Shown: piece by piece, positions 1 through 7,925 of the stretch
Layout: each line of letters begins with the position of its first letter
Position numbering within the stretch: position 1 is the stretch's first letter
Assembly: GCA_050694175.1 (NCBI GenBank)
Contig: JBOGXA010000002.1
Location: 124,001-188,000, forward strand
Source of the DNA: JBOGXA01 sp050694175
GTDB taxonomy: Bacteria; Actinomycetota; CADDZG01; WHSQ01
Direction of reading: 5' to 3'
DNA: 64,000 nucleotides
Notes under the pieces: model-generated
The model's database searches: none
Told to the model about the DNA's origin: nothing
What the model saw: the letters and a program-made list of their open reading frames with translations, nothing else
Position numbers and translations under genes: made by a program

Positions 1-1
1 G

Positions 2-1399
2 CACGCGTCGCCCGAGGTCGATCTCTCGGAGTTGAGCCGCGGCCAGGAAGTGATGCTCAATGAAGCCCTCAACGTCATCGAGACTCGGAACTACGAGGTG
101 CAGGGCGAGGTTGTCACCCTGAAGGAGGTCCTCCAGGAGGGAGTGCGCGTCCTGGTAATCGCTCGCGCCGACGAGGAGCGCGTCATCGAACTGGCGGAGC
201 CTCTTCGCGGCGAGCGCCTTCGCCCCGGCGATAGCCTGCTCATCGAGCCCAAGTCGGGGCACGCCCTCGAGAAGCTGCCCAAACCAGAGGTCGAAGAACT
301 CATCCTGGAGGAGGTTCCCGACATCTCCTACGAGGACATCGGGGGCCTCACCGATCAGATCGAGGAGATCCGCGACGCCATCGAGCTGCCGTTCCTGCAC
401 GCCGACCTCTTCAAGGAGCACCGGCTCGAGCCTCCGAAGGGAATCCTTCTCTACGGACCTCCGGGCTGCGGTAAGACGCTCGTCGCAAAGGCCGTGGCCA
501 ACTCGCTTGCCAAGAAGGTTGCCGAGAAGCTCGGGCGCGACGACCGGCGCTCGTACTTCCTGAACATAAAGGGACCCGAGCTCCTCAACAAGTACGTCGG
601 CGAGACCGAGCGTCAGATCCGTCAGATCTTCCAGCGAGCCAAGGAGAAGTCCGAGGAGGGCGTCCCCGTAATCGTCTTCTTCGACGAGATGGACTCCCTG
701 TTCCGCACCCGCGGCTCCGGCATCTCGAGCGATATCGAGTCCACCATCGTGCCGCAGCTACTCGCCGAGATAGACGGCGTCGAGTCGCTGAAGAACGTGA
801 TCGTGGTCGGCGCGTCCAACCGGGAGGACCTGATCGACCCGGCGATCCTGAGGCCCGGTCGCCTCGATGTGAAGATCAAGATCGAGCGACCGGACGAGGG
901 TGCCGCACAGGACATCTTCTCCAAGTACCTCACGCCTCAGATCCCGATCTCGCAGGGCGCCGTGGACAAGTACGGGTCGCGCGAGGGTGCCGTAGGGTCG
1001 ATCATCAAGTCGACCGTCGAACACATGTACGCAGAGGAACCCAACAACCGGTTCCTGGAAGTCACCTACGCAAACGGAGAGAAGGAAGAGCTGTACTTCA
1101 AGGATTTCGCATCGGGAGCGATGATCGAGAACATCGTTCGCCGGGCCAAGAAGTCGGCTATCAAGAGAGCGATCAGAGGCGAGCAGAAGGGGATCGTCGA
1201 GCAGGACCTCATCTCCGCCATCCTGCAGGAGTACAAAGAAAACGAGGACCTTCCGAATACGACCAACCCCGACGACTGGGCTCGTATCTCCGGCAAGAAG
1301 GGTGAGCGCATCGTGTACATCCGGACGCTCGTCGGGGACCACAAGGACGGAGAAGGCGCCCGGCAGGTCGAGGCCGTTCAAACCGGCCAGTACCTGTAA
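2..1399 (+). CDS. mpa: Proteasome-associated AAA ATPase Mpa/ARC (5' truncated by window edge)
   Basis: Hexameric unfoldase that recognises pupylated proteins and feeds them into the 20S core. The reading frame is open from the first bases, so the N-terminal coiled coil that binds Pup and the first OB fold lie outside the window; about 465 residues are visible. The visible part starts in the inter-OB region, then carries the AAA module with Walker A GPPGCGKT near visible residue 152, Walker B FFDEMDS and an arginine-finger region (RPGR). The protein ends in GQYL; a C-terminal QYL-type tail is the known docking signal of Mpa/ARC for the proteasome alpha ring. It is followed after 33 bases by dop. 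Family assignment is secure; symbol mpa or arc depends on genus convention. Confidence 0.96.
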   Translation, partial: HASPEVDLSELSRGQEVMLNEALNVIETRNYEVQGEVVTLKEVLQEGVRVLVIARADEERVIELAEPLRGERLRPGDSLLIEPKSGHALEKLPKPEVEELILEEVPDISYEDIGGLTDQIEEIRDAIELPFLHADLFKEHRLEPPKGILLYGPPGCGKTLVAKAVANSLAKKVAEKLGRDDRRSYFLNIKGPELLNKYVGETERQIRQIFQRAKEKSEEGVPVIVFFDEMDSLFRTRGSGISSDIESTIVPQLLAEIDGVESLKNVIVVGASNREDLIDPAILRPGRLDVKIKIERPDEGAAQDIFSKYLTPQIPISQGAVDKYGSREGAVGSIIKSTVEHMYAEEPNNRFLEVTYANGEKEELYFKDFASGAMIENIVRRAKKSAIKRAIRGEQKGIVEQDLISAILQEYKENEDLPNTTNPDDWARISGKKGERIVYIRTLVGDHKDGEGARQVEAVQTGQYL

Positions 1400-1420
1400 A
1401 CGTTTGAGCGTTCCCCGTCG

Positions 1421-1426
1421 TACATT
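1421..1426 (+). promoter_or_regulatory. Predicted -10 element (TACATT) for leaderless dop
   Basis: TACATT lies exactly 6 nt before the ATG of dop. The same TANNNT-N6-start spacing recurs upstream of pafA, pafB, tatA and others here, which places the transcription start on or next to the start codon. No Shine-Dalgarno sequence precedes this ATG. Prediction only. Confidence 0.45.
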
Positions 1427-1432
1427 CGCGGC

Positions 1433-2911
1433 ATGGCACTGCCCAAGATCTGCGGCATAGAGACCGAGTACGGGATCTCGGTCCGCGATCAGACCGAGTT
1501 CAACCCGGTCATGACCTCGTCGCTGCTTATCAACGCGTACGCGCAGCCGGCTTTCAAGCGGGTCAAATGGGACTACGAGGAAGAGAGCCCGTTGCGGGAC
1601 GCCCGCGGCTTCGAACGGCCGGGGGCCGAGATGCCCGAGGACGACTCGGGACTCGTCAACGTGATCCTGCCCAACGCGGCGCGTTACTACGTGGACCACG
1701 CCCATCCCGAGTACTCGACACCGGAATGCTCAAACCCACGCGACGCGGTGATCTGGGACAAGGCGGGAGAGCGAATCCTCGAGGCGTCCATTGAGGCGGC
1801 CCAGGCGATCTTGCCCGAGCACGACCCCGTATCGATCTTCAAGAACAACTCGGACGGCAAGGGGAACTCCTACGGATGCCACGAGAATTATCTCGTCACC
1901 CGCCGCACGCCCTTCCCTATGCTTGTGAAGCACCTCATTCCGTTCTTTGTCTCCCGTCAGGTCTTCACGGGGGCCGGCAAGGTAGGGGTTGAGAACGGGG
2001 GAGACGAGATCGACTACCAGCTCTCGCAGCGAGCCGACTTCTTCGAGGTGGAGGTCGGGCTCGAGACGACGTTCAAGCGCCCCATAATCAACACCCGCGA
2101 CGAGCCCCACGCCGACCCGGAGCGATACCGGCGACTGCACGTCATCGTCGGCGACGCCAACATGTCGGAGATCGCGACATATCTGAAGGTGGGGACCACT
2201 TCGATCATCCTCAAGATGATCGAGGACGACTTCTTCATCGACGATTTCACGCTCGCCGAGCCGGTGCACGCTATCCGCAACGTCTCGCACGATCCGGGTT
2301 GCAAGGCGACGATCGCGCTTGCCGACGGACGGAGCCTGACCGCGGTTGATCTTCAGTGGGAGTATCTGCGACTCGCCAAGAAGTACGCGGAAGAAAACGA
2401 AGTCGACTCAATCACCGGCGACGTGCTCGACCGGTGGGAGCATGTGCTGGAGGGACTCGAGCGCGACCCGATGATGCTCGCCGGTCAGCTTGACTGGGTC
2501 GCGAAGCTCAAGCTGCTGGAGGCCTACCGGGCTCGCGACGGCCTCGACTGGGACCATCCGAAGCTCAAGCAGATCGACATCCAGTACCACAACGTGCGCC
2601 GCTCCAAGAGCCTCTACTGGAAACTCGTGCGCAGCGGGAAGTTCGAGCGACTCGTGAACGATGGCGAGATCGAGACCGCGATCGACCACCCGCCCGAGGA
2701 CACCCGCGCCTATTTCCGCGGGGAGTGCCTGCGCCGGTTTTCGCCTGTGATCGTTGCCGCGTCGTGGGATGCCCTGATCTTCGACCTCGGCGATGAGCCG
2801 CTGCGCAAGGTGCCCACCCTGGAACCGACGCGGGGGACCAAGGACCGCGTGGACGACCTGTTCGCCGGCAGCCCCGACGCGACCACGCTGATCCGCAACC
2901 TCGGGGCCTGA
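1433..2911 (+). CDS. dop: Depupylase/deamidase of Pup (Dop)
   Basis: 492-residue member of the PafA/Dop carboxylate-amine ligase-like family. Dop removes Pup from substrates and, where Pup ends in Gln, deamidates it to Glu. The N-terminus has the nucleotide-binding signature GIETEYG (residues 8-14); the strand with the catalytic aspartate reads YYVDHAHPEYSTPEC, putting the nucleophile/base at Asp88. Residues about 42-80 form the extra Dop-loop insertion absent from the PafA paralogue at 5391. The ATG at 1433 is favoured by the family N-terminus and by a -10-like element 6 nt upstream. Because Pup here already ends in Glu, depupylation rather than deamidation should be its main job. Confidence 0.96.
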   Translation: MALPKICGIETEYGISVRDQTEFNPVMTSSLLINAYAQPAFKRVKWDYEEESPLRDARGFERPGAEMPEDDSGLVNVILPNAARYYVDHAHPEYSTPECSNPRDAVIWDKAGERILEASIEAAQAILPEHDPVSIFKNNSDGKGNSYGCHENYLVTRRTPFPMLVKHLIPFFVSRQVFTGAGKVGVENGGDEIDYQLSQRADFFEVEVGLETTFKRPIINTRDEPHADPERYRRLHVIVGDANMSEIATYLKVGTTSIILKMIEDDFFIDDFTLAEPVHAIRNVSHDPGCKATIALADGRSLTAVDLQWEYLRLAKKYAEENEVDSITGDVLDRWEHVLEGLERDPMMLAGQLDWVAKLKLLEAYRARDGLDWDHPKLKQIDIQYHNVRRSKSLYWKLVRSGKFERLVNDGEIETAIDHPPEDTRAYFRGECLRRFSPVIVAASWDALIFDLGDEPLRKVPTLEPTRGTKDRVDDLFAGSPDATTLIRNLGA

Positions 2912-2998
2912 GGGCCTGTGGGGCTCTCCTCACCCCTCAAGAGATAACGCTCATTACCCGACGCGTTCAGTGGGCCCCGTTCCGTCACAGGCCCCGGT

Positions 2999-3004
2999 TA
3001 CGAT
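2999..3004 (+). promoter_or_regulatory. Predicted -10 element (TACGAT) upstream of pup
   Basis: TACGAT sits 6 nt before a GTG at 3011 and 33 nt before the pup ATG. Spacing matches the leaderless signature seen elsewhere in the window, so transcription of pup could begin near 3011. No clear -35 element. Confidence 0.35.
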
Positions 3005-3010
3005 TCCGGT

Positions 3011-3037
3011 GTGCCCGAAAGCGAGGTGACCAACTAG
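3011..3037 (+). other. Possible 8-codon leader ORF abutting pup
   Basis: GTG at 3011 opens an eight-codon frame (MPESEVTN) whose TAG at 3035-3037 is followed directly by the ATG of pup. The GTG has the same 6-nt spacing from a TANNNT element as other genes here. The pup Shine-Dalgarno GAGGTGA lies inside this frame. It may be a translated leader that couples initiation at pup, or simply the 5' untranslated region. Too short to judge by coding statistics. Confidence 0.25.
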
Positions 3038-3217
3038 ATGGCAGATCAGACCCGCAAGCCCAAGCCGCGCGAGGACGAGCAGGTCGAGGAGGCCGAGGAG
3101 ACGAAGGCCGAGGCCCAGACCGACGACGTCGACGACTTGCTGGACGAGATCGACGAGGTCCTCGAGGCAAATGCAGAGGAGTTCGTTCGATCTTACGTCC
3201 AAAAAGGGGGTGAATAG
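3038..3217 (+). CDS. pup: Prokaryotic ubiquitin-like protein Pup, C-terminal Glu form
   Basis: 59-residue protein modifier attached by PafA through its C-terminal glutamate side chain to substrate lysines. It has the acidic, disordered N-terminal half, the helical segment around residues 30-50 (DDVDDLLDEIDEVLEANAEE) that zips onto the Mpa coiled coil, and the conserved tail YVQKGGE. The last residue is Glu, not Gln, so ligation does not require prior deamidation. A good ribosome-binding site (GAGGTGA) precedes the ATG by 7 bases. It lies between dop and the proteasome subunits, as expected. Confidence 0.97.
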   Translation: MADQTRKPKPREDEQVEEAEETKAEAQTDDVDDLLDEIDEVLEANAEEFVRSYVQKGGE

Positions 3218-3222
3218 GGTAT

Positions 3223-3777
3223 TTGTCCGATTTAGGCAGTGTCGGCCAGATGAGCCTCAAAGGAGTTGCACGGCCGACCGCGCGTTCGCGCCTGTGCACG
3301 CGATGCGGAATCATCAAGCCCCGGTCGGATTTCTACAAGGGTCGGCCCGACTGCAAGCGTTGCCACAATGAGCGTCAGCGAATCTTGCGAAGCGATCCTG
3401 AACGCCGCGCGCAAGCCGTACGGCGCGTCCAGGCCTGGCGCGAGGCGAATCCCGAGCGCTACATGCAATACCAACGGATGTACAAAGAAAGGAATCGCGA
3501 GCTCATACGGCGCGCTAATCGCCAACGTCATCTTGAGAAACACTACGGACTCTCCCTGCTCGAATATGAGTCCCTAGCCGCTCGCCAGAACGGCGTCTGC
3601 GCTATCTGCCGTCAACCGCAAGACGGTGGCCTGCACATCGATCACGATCACATTTCCGGTCGGGTGCGAGGGCTCTTATGCGGCCGGTGCAACAAGGCCC
3701 TCGGCTTGTTGGATGATGACCCCACGCGGTTCAGAGCCGCCGAGTTGTATCTTCTTGGCGCACCTACCACCAACTGA
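3223..3777 (+). CDS. Recombination endonuclease VII-like HNH/zinc protein in the proteasome operon
   Basis: 184 residues with two zinc modules. The N-terminal one has CTRC (about residues 25-28) paired with CKRC (about 44-47); the C-terminal one has CAIC, the catalytic HIDHDH strand, and LLCGRCN, which together are the treble-clef His-Me fold of T4 endonuclease VII (Rec_endonuc_7). A basic, Arg-rich helix joins them. The chosen TTG at 3223 has GGGGGTG upstream; ATG at 3250 is an alternative with no ribosome-binding site. Endonuclease VII-like genes between pup and prcB occur in some actinobacterial loci; the role there is unknown. A DNA substrate is inferred from the fold only. Confidence 0.85.
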   Translation: MSDLGSVGQMSLKGVARPTARSRLCTRCGIIKPRSDFYKGRPDCKRCHNERQRILRSDPERRAQAVRRVQAWREANPERYMQYQRMYKERNRELIRRANRQRHLEKHYGLSLLEYESLAARQNGVCAICRQPQDGGLHIDHDHISGRVRGLLCGRCNKALGLLDDDPTRFRAAELYLLGAPTTN

Positions 3778-3789
3778 GGAACCTTCGCT

Positions 3790-4635
3790 ATGAACGAACT
3801 ACCGTTGAACGACTACTTGCGGATGCCGGTGCACGGTCCCGGCTCCTCGTTCTCCGACGTCCTCCGGGCCCAGAGCCCCGACCTCGTGCCCGGCCCCCAG
3901 CTCGACGCGCCGGTCACCGCCCCCGAGGGGACCACCGTCCTGGCCCTCCGCTACGCCGACGGAGTGGTGGTTGCCGGCGACCGCAGGGCCACCGAAGGTT
4001 TCCAGATCGCCCACCGCTCGATCGAGAAGGTCTTCGCCGCCGACGAGCACTCGGCCGTCGCCATCGCCGGCACCGCAGGGCCCGCGGTCGAGATGGTTCG
4101 CCTCTTCCAGACCGAGCTCGAGCACTACGAGAAGGTCGAGGGCGACCGGCTGAGCCTCGAGGGCAAGGCCAACAAGCTCGCCCAGATGATCCGGGCGAAT
4201 CTGCCGGCCGCGATGCAGGGGCTGGTGGTCGTTCCGGTGTTCGCGGGATTCGATCAGGCCCGTAACCAGGGACGCATCTTCAAGTACGACGTGACCGGAG
4301 GTCGTTACGAGGAGGACGACTACCACGCCACCGGCTCCGGCGGAAAGGATGCCCGCTCATCGCTCAAGAAGCGATACCGCGACGGATTGGGCCGCGACGA
4401 GGCCGTCAAGTTCGCCATCGAGGCCCTCTTCGACGCGGCCGACGAGGACGTGGGCACCGGCGGCCCCGACCTGATGCGGAACATCTATCCCAACGTCGTG
4501 GCGATAACGACCGACGGTATAACCGAGATTCCAGAGGATGATCTGCGGGCGATCTTCGAGCAGCTCATCACGGATCGGACCGAGCGCCCGCCGACTCACC
4601 CCGTCGACGTGACCAGAGCGGAGGGGGACGAGTAG
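3790..4635 (+). CDS. prcB: 20S proteasome beta subunit (precursor)
   Basis: 281-residue N-terminal nucleophile hydrolase. A 47-residue propeptide ends in PEG before Thr48, which becomes catalytic Thr1 after autoprocessing (mature start TTVLALRYADG). Asp17 and Lys33 of the mature enzyme are present (Asp64 and Lys80 of the precursor), completing the Thr-Asp-Lys active site. The SGxG-like region reads TGSGGKDARSSLKK. The gene has GAGGA before its ATG and overlaps prcA by one base, so the two core subunits are translationally coupled. Confidence 0.97.
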   Translation: MNELPLNDYLRMPVHGPGSSFSDVLRAQSPDLVPGPQLDAPVTAPEGTTVLALRYADGVVVAGDRRATEGFQIAHRSIEKVFAADEHSAVAIAGTAGPAVEMVRLFQTELEHYEKVEGDRLSLEGKANKLAQMIRANLPAAMQGLVVVPVFAGFDQARNQGRIFKYDVTGGRYEEDDYHATGSGGKDARSSLKKRYRDGLGRDEAVKFAIEALFDAADEDVGTGGPDLMRNIYPNVVAITTDGITEIPEDDLRAIFEQLITDRTERPPTHPVDVTRAEGDE

Positions 4636-5315
4636 TGCCGATCCCTTACTACGTCTCACCCGAGCAGCTGATGAAGGACAAGGGCGACTACGCGCGCAAG
4701 GGGATCGCGCGCGGCAAGTCCGTCCTGGCCCTCGAGTACCGCAACGGGATCCTCTTCGTCGCCGAGAACCCGTCGGCCACCCTGCACAAGATCTCCGAGA
4801 TCTACGACCGCATCGCGTTTGCCGGCGTCGGAAAGTTCAACGAATTCGAACAGCTTCGGATCGGAGGAATCCGGCTTGTCGACGTCAAGGGTTACTCGTA
4901 CTCGCGCGAGGACGTCACGGCCATCAGTCTTGCCAATGCGTATTCGCAGACGCTGGGAAACATCTTCACTTCTGAGCTGAAGCCGTACGAGTGCGAGATC
5001 CTGGTTGCAGCCGTGGGGGAGGCCCCGGACAGCAACCAGCTCTTCCACATAACGTTCGACGGATCGGTGACCGACCGGCGTGGATGGGTCGTGATGGGCG
5101 GGCAGGCGGACGCGCTCGGCACCTATCTGTCCGAGAACTTCTCGGGATCCGAGCTCGACGATGCCGCCGCGATCAAGCTCGGCCACGACGCTCTCGCGAC
5201 CGTGGAGGCGCGCGACATGCCGCCCGAAAACATCGAGGTCGCGGTCCTCGATCGCACCCGCGGCCGGCGCAAGTTCCGGCGCCTCCCGGACACCGAGGTG
5301 GTCGGCGCGCTCTAA
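4635..5315 (+). CDS. prcA: 20S proteasome alpha subunit
   Basis: 226 residues. Forms the outer, catalytically inactive heptameric rings that gate the chamber and bind the C-terminal tail of Mpa. The N-terminus (PIPYYVSPEQLMKDKGDYARKG) is the alpha-subunit gate segment; no propeptide or N-terminal threonine is present. GTG start shares its first base with the prcB stop (TAGTG). Length is slightly below the actinobacterial norm because the acidic C-terminal tail is short. Confidence 0.96.
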   Translation: MPIPYYVSPEQLMKDKGDYARKGIARGKSVLALEYRNGILFVAENPSATLHKISEIYDRIAFAGVGKFNEFEQLRIGGIRLVDVKGYSYSREDVTAISLANAYSQTLGNIFTSELKPYECEILVAAVGEAPDSNQLFHITFDGSVTDRRGWVVMGGQADALGTYLSENFSGSELDDAAAIKLGHDALATVEARDMPPENIEVAVLDRTRGRRKFRRLPDTEVVGAL

Positions 5316-5378
5316 GGCGGCTTGGGGCCCCGGCGGGGCTGGCGCCGCAACTTCCGAAACGCATGGCTAATACCCGTT

Positions 5379-5384
5379 TACGCT
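5379..5384 (+). promoter_or_regulatory. Predicted -10 element (TACGCT) for leaderless pafA
   Basis: TACGCT followed by 6 nt and then the pafA ATG at 5391. There is no Shine-Dalgarno sequence before pafA, and a 75-nt gap separates it from prcA, so a separate leaderless transcript is plausible. Confidence 0.45.
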
Positions 5385-5390
5385 TGGCTC

Positions 5391-6743
5391 ATGGAACGGC
5401 GCATCTTCGGGACCGAGAACGAGTACGGGGTCACGTGCACGTTTCGCGGGCAGCGCCGGCTGTCGCCCGACGAGGTGGCCCGCTACCTGTTCCGGCGCGT
5501 CGTGTCGTGGGGGCGCTCCTCGAACGTGTTCCTGGAGAACGGCGCGCGCCTCTACCTGGACGTCGGCTCCCACCCCGAGTACGCCACCCCCGAATGCGAC
5601 ACGGTCTACGACCTCATCGTTCACGACAAGGCCGGAGAGCGCATCCTCGAGGGCTTGCTGCGCGCCGCCGAGGCGCGGCTCAGAGAAGAGGGCATCTCGG
5701 GCGACATCTATCTCTTCAAGAACAACACCGACTCTGCCGGCAACTCGTACGGCAGCCACGAGAACTACCTCGTGTCGCGCTACGGGGAGTTCGGCCGTCT
5801 CGCCGAGGTCATGATCCCGTTCTTCGTCACTCGCCAGATATTCGCAGGAGCCGGGAAGGTCCTGCAAACCGCGCGCGGGGCACTCTTCTGCATCTCGCAA
5901 CGCGCCGAACACATCTGGGAAGGAGTGTCGTCGGCCACCACGAGATCGCGCCCGATCATCAACACCCGCGATGAACCCCACGCCGACGCCGAGAAGTACC
6001 GCCGCCTCCACGTCATCGTCGGCGACTCGAACATGAACGAATGGACCTCTTATCTCAAAGTCGGAGCCACCGCCCTGTTGTTACGGATGGTCGAGGAAGG
6101 GGTCCAAATCCGCGACATGACGCTCGAGAACCCGATTCGCGCGATACGAGAGATCTCCCACGACATGACGTGTCGCCGCCGGGTGCGTCTCGCGAACGGC
6201 CGCGAGGCCTCGGCCCTCGAGATGCAGCGCGAGTACCTCGAGAAGGCCCTCCGGTGGGTCGACCAACGCGAGGACCCGGTCATGAAGGAGATCGCGCACA
6301 TGTGGGAGCAGGCGATCGAGGGATTGGATCACGATCAGGACTCCCTCGAGCTCCAGGTCGACTGGATCGCCAAGCGCAAGTTGATCGAGGCCTACCGCGC
6401 CCGCCACAATCTCTCGCTGGCTCATCCTCGCATAGCCCTGATGGATCTCGCCTATCACGACGTCAACCGGCAGCGTGGCCTCTACTACATGCTCGAGCGA
6501 CGGGCGCTCGCCGAACGGATGTGCAGCGAGGCCGACATCGAGAAGGCGACACAGGAGCCGCCGCAGACGACCAGGGCCCGTCTCCGAGGCGACTTCATCC
6601 GGGCGGCCAAGCGCAAGCGTCGTGACTTCACCGTCGATTGGGTGCACCTGAAGCTCAACGACCAGGCCCAGCGGACGGTTCTGTGCAAGGACCCGTTCCG
6701 CTCCGAGGACGAGCGCGTTGCCAAGCTCATAGCCTCGCTGTAA
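5391..6743 (+). CDS. pafA: Pup--protein ligase PafA
   Basis: 450-residue ATP-dependent ligase that phosphorylates the gamma-carboxylate of the Pup C-terminal Glu and transfers it to substrate lysines. The N-terminus FGTENEYGVTCTF carries the Mg-ATP glutamate (Glu9), and RLYLDVGSHPEYATPEC carries the catalytic Asp57. The Dop-loop is absent, which separates it from dop. An upstream in-frame extension to 5322 is possible but the ATG at 5391 matches the family start exactly (family proteins begin within two residues of it). It overlaps the next gene by one base. Confidence 0.96.
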   Translation: MERRIFGTENEYGVTCTFRGQRRLSPDEVARYLFRRVVSWGRSSNVFLENGARLYLDVGSHPEYATPECDTVYDLIVHDKAGERILEGLLRAAEARLREEGISGDIYLFKNNTDSAGNSYGSHENYLVSRYGEFGRLAEVMIPFFVTRQIFAGAGKVLQTARGALFCISQRAEHIWEGVSSATTRSRPIINTRDEPHADAEKYRRLHVIVGDSNMNEWTSYLKVGATALLLRMVEEGVQIRDMTLENPIRAIREISHDMTCRRRVRLANGREASALEMQREYLEKALRWVDQREDPVMKEIAHMWEQAIEGLDHDQDSLELQVDWIAKRKLIEAYRARHNLSLAHPRIALMDLAYHDVNRQRGLYYMLERRALAERMCSEADIEKATQEPPQTTRARLRGDFIRAAKRKRRDFTVDWVHLKLNDQAQRTVLCKDPFRSEDERVAKLIASL

Positions 6744-7813
6744 TGCCCACCTTCCGGAGCGGAAAAGTGGTCGCGGTCGACGTCGAGCGTTCCGGGATTG
6801 CGCGCTGCCGGGTCGCGATCGACGACGGCGAGATCGACGCCGCAGGATGGCCCTCGGTGACCGGTCCGATTGGCGTCGGCGACCGGGTCGTGGTGAACAC
6901 GACGGGTATCTCACTGGGACTCGGCACCGGCGGATGGGGATTCGTTCTGTGGAATCTCGACGGGCCGGGCCCGTCCGGTGTCGGCGGGGGGCACATCGTC
7001 AAGCTCCGCTACACACCGCTGCAGATGGAGGTGCTCGCCGCCGAGGAACCGGCCGGTCCGCACCATGACGTGCTCCGGGAAGCCATTTCCATAAACGGGA
7101 TGCCGGTAGTTGCCTGCGGGCTCCACTCGCAGATCGCGGGAGTGGCGGGGGGGATCAAGGCCGAGCGTCCCGGCGCCCGCGTCGGTTACGTGATGACGGA
7201 CGGAGCGGCGTTGCCGATGTCGTGGAGCAAGCTGGTGGCCGACCTTCGGGGAGCGGACCTCCTCGACGTCACCTGCACCGCGGGCCACGCCTTCGGCGGC
7301 GATCTCGAGGCGGTCAATGTCTTCAGCGCCCTCGCGACCATGCGCCACGGGGTCGAGGCCGAGATCGCGGTGGTGGCGATGGGCCCGGGGGTGGTCGGAA
7401 CCTCCACGGCTCTCGGATTCACCGCGCTGGAACAGGGACAGATCCTCGATGCGGCCGGTGCACTGGGGGGCCGGGCCATCGGCTGCCTGCGGATCTGCTT
7501 TGCGGATGAGCGTCCCCGCCACCACGGCCTGAGCCACCACACGATCACGGCCCTAACGGTGGCCGCCCAGCGGCCCGCCACGATCGTCATGCCCGAGTTG
7601 CCCGCCGAGCAGGCCGCCCACGTCCTGCGCCGCCTAGAGGCCTCGGGGCTCGACGAGGACCACGAGCTGGTGACGGCCGACGGCCGGCCGGGCCTCGATC
7701 TCCTCGAGGCCTCCGGCGTCGAGGTCTCGTCGATGGGCCGCACACCTCACGAGATCCCCGAGCTGTTCCTTGCGGCCGCGGCCGCCGGCCGCTTCGCCGC
7801 CTCCTTACTGTGA
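6743..7813 (+). CDS. DUF3866 family protein
   Basis: 356 residues of a conserved actinobacterial family with no assigned reaction. The start ATG overlaps the pafA stop (TAATG), so the two are co-translated. The sequence is rich in glycine turns, has no signal peptide or membrane helix, and contains several conserved-looking patches (GGGHIVKLRYTPLQ, MGPGVVGTSTALGF, HHGLSHHT). Position between pafA and pafB is a recurrent arrangement in actinobacterial proteasome loci, which hints at a link to protein turnover, but nothing in the sequence reveals a mechanism. Confidence 0.85.
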   Translation: MPTFRSGKVVAVDVERSGIARCRVAIDDGEIDAAGWPSVTGPIGVGDRVVVNTTGISLGLGTGGWGFVLWNLDGPGPSGVGGGHIVKLRYTPLQMEVLAAEEPAGPHHDVLREAISINGMPVVACGLHSQIAGVAGGIKAERPGARVGYVMTDGAALPMSWSKLVADLRGADLLDVTCTAGHAFGGDLEAVNVFSALATMRHGVEAEIAVVAMGPGVVGTSTALGFTALEQGQILDAAGALGGRAIGCLRICFADERPRHHGLSHHTITALTVAAQRPATIVMPELPAEQAAHVLRRLEASGLDEDHELVTADGRPGLDLLEASGVEVSSMGRTPHEIPELFLAAAAAGRFAASLL

Positions 7814-7913
7814 CGGCCGCCACTCCCGGATCCGGGCGCCGCGCATACAAGTGGAGACGATGGACTTTGCCACCGCGGCCCCGCTGCGCCCTCTGGAAGC
7901 GAGGGGTTTTCGT

Positions 7914-7919
7914 TACCCT
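7914..7919 (+). promoter_or_regulatory. Predicted -10 element (TACCCT) for leaderless pafB
   Basis: TACCCT, then 6 nt, then the ATG of pafB at 7926. This supports 7926 rather than the upstream ATG at 7860 as the start. Confidence 0.42.
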
Positions 7920-7925
7920 CGCCTG

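Noticed and set aside
7860..7925. Upstream ATG for pafB
   Set aside because: The extra residues have no family support and the TACCCT element with 6-nt spacing points to 7926.
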